This document shows, in pieces, positions 1 through 7,070 of a DNA stretch of 7,070 nt. This stretch comes from Pseudomonadota bacterium. GTDB lineage: Bacteria; Pseudomonadota; Gammaproteobacteria; Legionellales; Legionellaceae. The stretch covers positions 1 to 7,070 of the forward strand of contig JAKBCM010000071.1 of NCBI GenBank assembly GCA_021807845.1. The letters are read 5' to 3'. The notes beneath the pieces are model-generated. The model made no database searches, was not told the DNA's origin, and saw only the letters and a list, made by a program, of their open reading frames with translations. Every line of letters begins with the position of its first letter. Within the stretch, counting starts at the first letter, position 1. The position numbers were made by a program, and so were the translations under genes.

Positions 1-943
<943 letters not shown>

Positions 944-944
944 T

Positions 945-973
945 TTAAGATCCTCCAGAGCTTATGTTAATAT
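945..973 (+). promoter_or_regulatory. Possible ftsK operon promoter (extended -10)
   Basis: TTAAGA at 945-950 (4 of 6 matches to TTGACA) is followed after 17 bases by TAATAT at 968-973 (4 of 6 matches to TATAAT). TG at 965-966 makes an extended -10 element. Transcription would begin near 980, giving a 5' leader of roughly 30 bases before the ftsK ATG. A second -10-like box, TATGAT (983-988, 5 of 6), lies downstream but has no recognisable -35. Only one short intergenic region feeds the three plus-strand genes, so a promoter is expected here. The exact boxes are a guess in AT-rich DNA. Confidence 0.3.
951..956 (-). promoter_or_regulatory. Strong Shine-Dalgarno sequence of the trxB leader frame
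   Basis: The minus strand reads GGAGGA here, near-perfectly complementary to the 3' end of 16S rRNA, and lies 7 bases before an ATG at 943-941. It is 50 bases from the trxB start, much too far to serve trxB directly. Either it drives the short leader frame or it is a coincidence. Confidence 0.4.
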
Positions 974-1012
974 GTCGAATAGTATGATAAAAAACGATGC
1001 TTTAAAATACCT

Positions 1013-3364
1013 ATGGCAAAACAGAGAATGGGTTATCAGGCTGGCAACCCTAAAGCCGCCTTGCCACTTTTTGTGGCCAAACGAGTCAGTGAGGGTAGTT
1101 TCATTCTGGTGTTGACGACAGCTTTGTTTGTTTTGTTATCACTCTCAACCTACCACGCTCATGATCAAGGGTTTTTTCACAAAGCTTTGTCTTCTGCTGC
1201 TGTGGGCAATGCAGGTGGGCATGTGGGCGCATATATCGCCGATGGACTTTTTTACATATTTGGTGTTCTTGCTTATCTAATACCCATTTGTTTTGTCTAT
1301 GTTGCATGGATCTTTATGCAAGACTATCGAAATGCAAAAATAGTCAATACACCCATACTATTGCTTCGAAGCGTAGGACTTTTGTTCATGCTTACGGGTG
1401 GGTGTGGTCTATTTGGTTTGGATCTCGGCGAAAAATCGAGTGTTTCTGTTTATAGTATGGGTGGTCTTTGGGGGCAGGCCTGTGCGGCCAGTTTAACTCA
1501 TGCACTGAACCTACAGGGTACATCTTTATTGCTTCTTGCTATGTTTTTGGTAGGCGTGACTTGGTTGACTGGGCTTTCTTGGGTTTATGTGACAGAAAAG
1601 ATTGGCTACTATACCCTGCTTGCACTTCGAATCTTCATGATGCTGTCTCGTATGAGTTTGCGTCTTGTGGCCACAGGCACGGCTAAATTCAAGAATAGAA
1701 AGAGAGCTATTGCTCCTTCACTCATTGAGCATCGACCTCCTATCAAATCCAAAAAGACACGCACACCTCCTTTAGTGGCCCCCATAGAAAATGAAACCCC
1801 AGTCATAGAAAAGCCACCCCAGGTCAAAGTTCAAACCCTTCCTGTGGCTTTTAAATCGCAAGTCACAGGAGAGCTCCCTTCATTATCTCTCTTAGAAAAG
1901 GGACAACCTGGAGAGCCAATGGGTGGGTATACTCATCAAGAATTAGAGGGTTTGTCACGTGACGTAGAGCAACATTTGCTTGATTTTGGGATTGAAGCCG
2001 ATGTGGTCTCGGTGCATCCAGGACCTGTGATCACTCGATTTGAATTACAATTGGCCGCAGGTGTAAAAGTCAGCAAACTCTCAGCCTTGGCAAAAGATTT
2101 GGCTCGCTCTTTATCTGTCACCAGTGTGCGTGTGGTTGAAATCATTCCTGGAAAAACAGTAGTGGGTCTCGAATTACCAAACCATAATCGTGCGATGGTG
2201 TGTCTGTCTGATGTATTATCAGCCGACGTATATCAACAAGCCCACTCTCCTTTAACGCTTGCTTTAGGGGTGGATATTGCAGGTCATCCGATGGTAGTTG
2301 ATTTGGCAAAAATGCCTCATTTACTGGTTGCAGGAACCACCGGCTCTGGGAAATCAGTAGGTATTAATGCCATGATTCTGAGTTTACTCTTTAAAGCTAC
2401 GCCTGATGAAGTTCGTTTGATCATGGTTGATCCCAAAATGCTCGAGTTATCTGTCTATGATGGGATCCCGCATCTGTTAACACCCGTGGTCACAGACATG
2501 AAAGAGGCGGCAAGTGCACTTCGTTGGTGTGTAGAAGAAATGGAAAGGCGTTATCGTTTGATGGCTTCTTTAGGTGTTCGTAATCTGGCGGGCTTTAACA
2601 CAATGGTGTCCGAAGCAGAAGTTGCAGGTCATCCTTTAGCCGATCCGTTGTGGAAATCTACAGATTCGATGGATACGGAAGCTCCTCTTCTGCAAACGCT
2701 ACCTTATGTTGTCGTGGTGATAGATGAATTGGCCGACATGATGATGGTGGTTGGCAAAAAAGTAGAGCAATTGATTGCTCGTATTGCACAAAAAGCACGT
2801 GCTGCTGGTATTCATTTGGTTTTGGCTACCCAACGACCTTCGGTTGATGTATTAACAGGTCTTATCAAATCCAATATTCCGACTCGCATCTCTTTTCAAG
2901 TCTCATCAAAAATTGATTCACGTACCATTCTTGATCAGCAAGGGGCTGAACAATTACTTGGACATGGTGACATGTTGTTTTTAGCACCTGGAACAGGCGC
3001 ACCGCTTCGGGTGCATGGCGCATTTGTGGATGATAGAGAAGTTCATCGTGTGGCTGATGATTGGCGTGCTCGAGGTCAACCTGCATATATTGATGAAATC
3101 ACCCGAAATTTTGGTGAGGGGATAGATGGTATGATGGGGGATGAAGGCCAATCTACAGAAGAAATGGATCCGCTTTATGATCAAGCGGTGGAGTTTGTGA
3201 TTCAATCTCGTAAAGCGAGCATTTCTGCTGTGCAACGGCGACTAAAAATTGGCTATAATCGCGCAGCCCGGCTTGTTGAAGAGATGGAACGAACAGGTAT
3301 TGTGGGACCTCTGGATGGAGGTTTTCGCGATGTTTTGGCGCCTTCTGTCAGTGAGGATTTATGA
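1013..3364 (+). CDS. ftsK: DNA translocase FtsK, short-linker form
   Basis: FtsK is the septum-anchored hexameric ATPase that pumps chromosome termini out of the closing septum and activates XerCD recombination at dif. The 783-residue protein has an N-terminal membrane domain with about four hydrophobic segments (near 29-47, 75-101, 114-135 and 171-192). A basic, Pro-rich linker follows (about 224-290), then the translocase core with Walker A GTTGSGKS (441-448, K447), Walker B VVVVIDELAD (566-575) and ATQRPSVDVLTG (605-616). It ends in the winged-helix gamma domain that reads polar KOPS sites (about 719-776, with RKASIS and GYNRAARLVEEME). The linker is only about 65 residues, against several hundred in E. 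coli FtsK (about 1,330 residues), as in many compact FtsK proteins. ATG 1013 is the first start after the in-frame TAG at 980-982. It lacks a clear Shine-Dalgarno sequence, and ATG 1028 is the alternative. The stop overlaps the lolA start by 4 bases. SpoIIIE-type naming is possible, but the context supports FtsK. Confidence 0.97.
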   Translation: MAKQRMGYQAGNPKAALPLFVAKRVSEGSFILVLTTALFVLLSLSTYHAHDQGFFHKALSSAAVGNAGGHVGAYIADGLFYIFGVLAYLIPICFVYVAWIFMQDYRNAKIVNTPILLLRSVGLLFMLTGGCGLFGLDLGEKSSVSVYSMGGLWGQACAASLTHALNLQGTSLLLLAMFLVGVTWLTGLSWVYVTEKIGYYTLLALRIFMMLSRMSLRLVATGTAKFKNRKRAIAPSLIEHRPPIKSKKTRTPPLVAPIENETPVIEKPPQVKVQTLPVAFKSQVTGELPSLSLLEKGQPGEPMGGYTHQELEGLSRDVEQHLLDFGIEADVVSVHPGPVITRFELQLAAGVKVSKLSALAKDLARSLSVTSVRVVEIIPGKTVVGLELPNHNRAMVCLSDVLSADVYQQAHSPLTLALGVDIAGHPMVVDLAKMPHLLVAGTTGSGKSVGINAMILSLLFKATPDEVRLIMVDPKMLELSVYDGIPHLLTPVVTDMKEAASALRWCVEEMERRYRLMASLGVRNLAGFNTMVSEAEVAGHPLADPLWKSTDSMDTEAPLLQTLPYVVVVIDELADMMMVVGKKVEQLIARIAQKARAAGIHLVLATQRPSVDVLTGLIKSNIPTRISFQVSSKIDSRTILDQQGAEQLLGHGDMLFLAPGTGAPLRVHGAFVDDREVHRVADDWRARGQPAYIDEITRNFGEGIDGMMGDEGQSTEEMDPLYDQAVEFVIQSRKASISAVQRRLKIGYNRAARLVEEMERTGIVGPLDGGFRDVLAPSVSEDL

Positions 3365-3969
3365 GAAAAGTGCTGTTCATACTTGGGCTCATCTGGGCAA
3401 ATCAGATTTTTTGTGATTCCGCCACGGATAGGTTACAGTCAAAATTAAACTCAATTCACACCATGAGTGCTTCGTTTGATCAAGTCGTTCGGGCGCATAC
3501 CAGAGAAGTTTCTCATTCCTCTGGAACCATGGCCTTGTCTCGGCCTGGGCATTTTCGTTGGGAATCCAAAAAGCCAATGGCACAATGGGTGATTGCTGAT
3601 GGTCAACATGTATGGATTTATGATATTGACTTAGAACAGGTTACGGTTAAAAAGCAAGACAAAGGATTGGGGGGAACCGCCGCTTTATTTTTAAGTGGGT
3701 ATGACAATACCATTGCCCGTGATTTTGAGGTGACTGCTTATCAAAAAAATCATCAGGATTATTTTGATTTACAAGCCAAATCTAAAAAGGCCAACTTCCA
3801 ACAGGTCACTTTGGTTTTTGTTGGTGATGAATTAAGAAAAATTGAGCTATTTGACCAATTAGGTCAGCACACTGAGGTGACATTGAATCGCATCAAGAAT
3901 AATTTACGCTTAAAGCCTACTCTGTTTCAATTTAAAGTACCCAAAGGGGTCGATGTGGTGGAGCAATGA
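3361..3969 (+). CDS. lolA: Periplasmic outer-membrane lipoprotein carrier LolA
   Basis: LolA receives lipoproteins released by the LolCDE transporter at the inner membrane and carries them through the periplasm to LolB in the outer membrane. The product has 202 residues, close to E. coli LolA (203). A signal peptide is visible: basic MRK, then a hydrophobic core (4-17), with likely cleavage after S20 or A21. Family features are the N-terminal LQSKLNSIHTMSASFDQ (25-41), SRPGHFRWE (60-68), IADGQHVWIYDIDLEQVTV (78-96) and the C-terminal FQFKVPKGVDVV (189-200). R61 sits in the 'RP' context of E. coli mature R43, a residue known to matter for lipoprotein release, so the protein is probably functional. 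The start ATG overlaps the ftsK stop (ATGA, 3361-3364), with GAGG at 3353-3356 only 4 bases upstream, which suggests translational coupling. The stop in turn overlaps the next gene by 4 bases. Confidence 0.93.
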   Translation: MRKVLFILGLIWANQIFCDSATDRLQSKLNSIHTMSASFDQVVRAHTREVSHSSGTMALSRPGHFRWESKKPMAQWVIADGQHVWIYDIDLEQVTVKKQDKGLGGTAALFLSGYDNTIARDFEVTAYQKNHQDYFDLQAKSKKANFQQVTLVFVGDELRKIELFDQLGQHTEVTLNRIKNNLRLKPTLFQFKVPKGVDVVEQ

Positions 3970-6900
3970 AGGAAGGGGCAAGAACCATATTGATGAAGTA
4001 CTTTGTCCGATTTCTGAAAAAATGTTGGGTGTTTTTCGCTATTTTGTTGATCATCTTGGCTATTGTGTTTAGCTTATTCCGTGCCATGACTCCATGGGCT
4101 AAGCAATATAAGGGAGATGTTGAAAAACATTTATCAGCCCTCATTGGACAACCTGTGATCATTAATACCATGGAAACCAGTTGGTACTGGTTTGAACCTG
4201 TATTAAAACTCAATCAGGTTAAAGTACTGGATAGTCAAGAAAAGGTGTTGCAGTTATCTAAATTATTAGTTGGCATTAACCTATTTAGTTCGCTCTGGCA
4301 TTGGCATATTCAACCAGGCATTCTTTATATTGATGACGTTCATTTGACGTTGCGTCAAATCAAAGATCGTTGGCAAATTGACGGATTACGGCTAGACAAT
4401 GAAGCAGCAACCCTTAATCCTGATCTGTATTTACCAGTCTTAGCTTGGCTGTTAGATCAGCAAAAAATCATGATTAAAAATGTATCTGCTATGGTTCATT
4501 TGAACGATGGTTCTTTGTTGCCACTCAGTTCACTCAATCTCACCGCAGTCAATTACAATGGACATTATCGCTTAAAAGGAGAAGCCAAATTAGCCCAAAC
4601 TTTGGCGACAAAACTGACTGTTTTAGCCGATCTGTATTTAAACCCTTCGGCATTAAATAAGATCAGTGGGGAAGCCTATTTTTCTATTCATCAGTTTTTA
4701 CCGAGTCAATGGCAATATTTTTTCCCAGACGCTCCTTATCATTTTCAAGGAGGAAAAGGTAACTTTGAAGTGTGGATTGATTGGATGAAAGGCCACATTT
4801 CAAATATCCAGACGAAGCTTAATTTTCGCAATGTGGTATGGAGTCATACTACTTTTTCCAGTGATCAATTGATTCAATCGGTAAAAGCCAATTTGGCATG
4901 GAGGCCAACAAAAGAGGGTTGGACGTTTCTGGGGGATCATATCAAGTTACGAACGGGTGATACGATGTGGCCTGAAAATTCCTTACTCATCAATCATCAA
5001 CAATCATCACAATCTTACCACATCTTTGTCGAAAATCTGTTGTTAGAGCCCATATTGGCCAGCAACATCAAATGGCCTGAAATAATGCAACCTGTCCTTG
5101 CGATTAAACCTCGCGGTGTGTTGCATAACACCCAAATTGACATAAATAATGGGCATGTTGACTATGTTTTGTCGCGATTTTCTCCTTTGAGTTGGGATGC
5201 CAAGGGGGCGCTTCCACTTGTCAAAAATATTTCTGGCGCAGTCAGTTGGCAACCCACAGAGGGTCGTCTGGAGATTGATGGAGAAGAGACAATACTTGCA
5301 CCAGGGAGCGGACTGTCTCCTGTTACTTTTAATCAAGCGAATGCAGCGTTTATTTGGAAGGAATCGGAACATGGTTTGAACATTCATATGGACCGTTTCA
5401 TTTTAACTCATCCTGATTTTGTGTTCAGTGCACAAGGTGCAATGGATGATGCTTTTTCAACGACGAATCGAACCGTGCAACTACGTGCACAACTATCAGC
5501 CAGCAATGCTGAACAATGGCTGTCATATATTCCAAATATCACAGGTAAGCGTAAATTAAGTCGTTGGATACATCATGACATCAAACGAATTGACAAGCTT
5601 CATGCAGAACTTGAGCTGAGTGGACCTTGGGCTGACTTTCCATTTGAAAAAGGTCCGGGAGAATTCAAAATAAAGAGCCGCTTAAGTGGCACGGATTTAT
5701 ATTTCCATAAAGGATGGCCTATCATCAAAGAGATTGAAGGGTATTTGGTGGTCAATAAACGAGATCTTGAGCTCGATGTGTTTCATGCACAATTAGACGA
5801 TATAGATGTTTCTAAGGTCAATTTGAATATAGCAGACATTGGACTCAATAGGGAAAATTTATTACTCCATGGTCAAGTTGAAGCCTCTGCCCATAAGGTC
5901 GAATCCTATGTATTAAAAAGTCCTTTAAAGAAGTATTTATCGAAATTAAATAATTTAGAAATAGGTGGATCGGTGGCTTTGGATTTAAACCTTGAAGCCC
6001 CTCTTTATCCGGAAAATGATGAAGTATTAGCTCATGGCGCCATTTTATTTAACAATAACCCCATTATTTTTCATCATATTTTGAATGATATTGAACTGAC
6101 TCAATTGTCAGGAACATTGTATTTTGATGAGCATGGCGTGAGCTTAAGTCCTTTGAAAGCAAGATTGTTAGGTGAGCCCATATCGATAGAGATCCAATCC
6201 TTAAAGAAGCCTGAGAAAGGTACTGAAGTGAACATTCAGGGCAAAACCAGCATCGATTTTCTTCGTCAAAAATTTGATCTACCTGTTTTCTCTGTGATGG
6301 ACGGGCAGTTGAAAGTCAAGAGTAAAATCACGTTTACCGAAAATCCGAATGATTTAGATAAAATGGAAATGCACTCTTCTTTAAAAGGCGTGAGTATCGA
6401 CTTGCCTTCTCCATTTGGCAAAAGATCCGATGAAACGGCTCCTTTGACGATATTGGCTGATTTTAATCCAGAAAAGGCATTGAGATTGCGTTCTCAATAC
6501 GCTAACAAACTCAGCAGTGATCTGTTATTTCTGGTTAAGAAAAATGGGTTTGTTTTGGATAGAGGGGAGATACGCTTAGGGGGTGGAGATGCAGCGCCTC
6601 AAAATCAACCTGGGTTACAGATAGTCGGTGCTTTGCCTTCATTAGATGTCGAAAAATGGCGTAATATCTGGTCCAAATTCTCGACCAATCCTGCCTCTTT
6701 GACGCAGATGGGTGGGATAGAAGGGGTTGATATGACCTTTGGCAATGTGATTCTCTGGGGTAAAAAGTATCCAGACGTTGCAATCAAAGCAAATCAAAGT
6801 GCTAAGGACACTTGGTCTGTTAAACTTGTACAGCATGATATGGCTGGAGACATACAGTACCAGCCTTCTTCTCATCGTTTAACTGGGCATTTTTCACGAA

Positions 6901-7070
6901 TTTATTTACCGAAGTACTCTCGAACCAACCTTTCTAGTCAAATAGATACTTTAGATCTCAAACCCATAGATATTCCCAATTTAGAAATAAGTGTTGATGT
7001 GCTCAAATTAGGGAAAGTAGACGTAGGAAATGTGTCTTTAAAAAGCAATAGTACGAAGGGAGTTTGGCAT
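3966..7070 (+). CDS. yhdP: YhdP-family AsmA-like envelope protein, 5' 1,035 codons (3' end off the right edge)
   Basis: YhdP is one of the large AsmA-like proteins (with TamB and YdbH in E. coli) that span the periplasm and are linked to phospholipid transport to the outer membrane and to its permeability barrier. The frame is open from ATG 3966 to the last base with no stop, giving 1,035 residues of an expected roughly 1,250-1,300. Visible features: one membrane anchor (about 20-38) after a basic N-terminus; the family signature PWxxYxxxVExxLSxLxGQPVxI (43-66) and SWYWFEPVLKL (72-82); LPLVKNISGAVSW near 416-428; YIPNITGKRKLSRWIHHDI near 521-539 (DUF3971 part); and repeated beta-strand-like segments such as LEISVDVLKLGKVDVGNVSL at the right end (AsmA-like part). 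The start overlaps the lolA stop (ATGA, 3966-3969). In-frame TTG 3990 and ATG 3993 are alternatives that keep the anchor. The gene being next to lolA is unusual, as E. coli yhdP lies by rng and tldD. Confidence 0.88.
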   Translation, partial: MKEGARTILMKYFVRFLKKCWVFFAILLIILAIVFSLFRAMTPWAKQYKGDVEKHLSALIGQPVIINTMETSWYWFEPVLKLNQVKVLDSQEKVLQLSKLLVGINLFSSLWHWHIQPGILYIDDVHLTLRQIKDRWQIDGLRLDNEAATLNPDLYLPVLAWLLDQQKIMIKNVSAMVHLNDGSLLPLSSLNLTAVNYNGHYRLKGEAKLAQTLATKLTVLADLYLNPSALNKISGEAYFSIHQFLPSQWQYFFPDAPYHFQGGKGNFEVWIDWMKGHISNIQTKLNFRNVVWSHTTFSSDQLIQSVKANLAWRPTKEGWTFLGDHIKLRTGDTMWPENSLLINHQQSSQSYHIFVENLLLEPILASNIKWPEIMQPVLAIKPRGVLHNTQIDINNGHVDYVLSRFSPLSWDAKGALPLVKNISGAVSWQPTEGRLEIDGEETILAPGSGLSPVTFNQANAAFIWKESEHGLNIHMDRFILTHPDFVFSAQGAMDDAFSTTNRTVQLRAQLSASNAEQWLSYIPNITGKRKLSRWIHHDIKRIDKLHAELELSGPWADFPFEKGPGEFKIKSRLSGTDLYFHKGWPIIKEIEGYLVVNKRDLELDVFHAQLDDIDVSKVNLNIADIGLNRENLLLHGQVEASAHKVESYVLKSPLKKYLSKLNNLEIGGSVALDLNLEAPLYPENDEVLAHGAILFNNNPIIFHHILNDIELTQLSGTLYFDEHGVSLSPLKARLLGEPISIEIQSLKKPEKGTEVNIQGKTSIDFLRQKFDLPVFSVMDGQLKVKSKITFTENPNDLDKMEMHSSLKGVSIDLPSPFGKRSDETAPLTILADFNPEKALRLRSQYANKLSSDLLFLVKKNGFVLDRGEIRLGGGDAAPQNQPGLQIVGALPSLDVEKWRNIWSKFSTNPASLTQMGGIEGVDMTFGNVILWGKKYPDVAIKANQSAKDTWSVKLVQHDMAGDIQYQPSSHRLTGHFSRIYLPKYSRTNLSSQIDTLDLKPIDIPNLEISVDVLKLGKVDVGNVSLKSNSTKGVWH

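Noticed and set aside
1029..1049. Hairpin GGGTT / AACCC in the first codons of ftsK
   Set aside because: The stem is only 5 pairs with an 11-base loop, has no T-run, and lies within coding sequence. It is too weak to call a regulatory structure or terminator.
3361..3420. Possible lipoprotein signal in LolA because of Cys18
   Set aside because: The residues before Cys18 are Q-I-F, which do not fit a lipobox (a small residue is needed just before the Cys). LolA proteins are soluble periplasmic carriers with ordinary signal peptides.
3970..3977. KOPS-like octamer AGGAAGGG near the lolA/yhdP junction
   Set aside because: It matches the E. coli GGGNAGGG consensus at 7 of 8 positions only. A single imperfect copy in purine-rich coding DNA is not evidence of a polar sequence.
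5043..5387. A 114-codon minus-strand frame inside yhdP
   Set aside because: It lies antisense to a well-supported yhdP segment containing the family-like LPLVKNISG motif. It is rich in Arg, Cys and Gln as expected of a shadow frame and has no ribosome binding site.
6535..6875. Three overlapping minus-strand frames near the right end
   Set aside because: They overlap one another and the continuous yhdP frame. They look like shadow frames, with no recognisable protein features.

Overview
The window looks like ordinary core chromosome of a gammaproteobacterium, most likely of the order Legionellales (Legionella or a close relative). This rests on moderate to low GC, on the appearance of the TrxB, FtsK and LolA proteins, and on the trxB / ftsK-lolA arrangement, which I know from gammaproteobacteria. 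It is a judgement from reading and has not been tested by a search. I see no mobile elements, rRNA, tRNA, CRISPR arrays or prophage genes.

Layout. Positions 1-900 on the minus strand hold the first 300 codons of thioredoxin reductase (trxB), whose C-terminal end lies off the left edge. Positions 901-1012 are the only intergenic stretch, a divergent control region between trxB and ftsK. It contains a possible ftsK promoter. On the trxB side it also contains a 13-codon reading frame with a strong ribosome binding site that stops one base before the trxB start. Three plus-strand genes follow with no gaps: ftsK (1013-3364), lolA (3361-3969) and a yhdP-family gene (3966 to the right edge, incomplete). 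Both junctions in this run are 4-base ATGA stop/start overlaps, so the three genes are probably one translationally coupled operon. Its real end is outside the window.

How the genes fit together. TrxB feeds NADPH electrons to thioredoxin in the cytoplasm and has its own divergent transcript. FtsK is the septal DNA translocase that clears and unlinks chromosome termini during division. LolA carries lipoproteins across the periplasm to the outer membrane. YhdP is a large inner-membrane-anchored AsmA-like protein linked to phospholipid delivery to the outer membrane. The operon therefore joins a division ATPase to two outer-membrane supply proteins. In many gammaproteobacteria lolA is followed by rarA and serS, so yhdP directly after lolA is the most notable point of gene order.

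The window does not appear to hold a new multi-gene system. The best leads are the short reading frame in front of trxB and the lolA-yhdP coupling.
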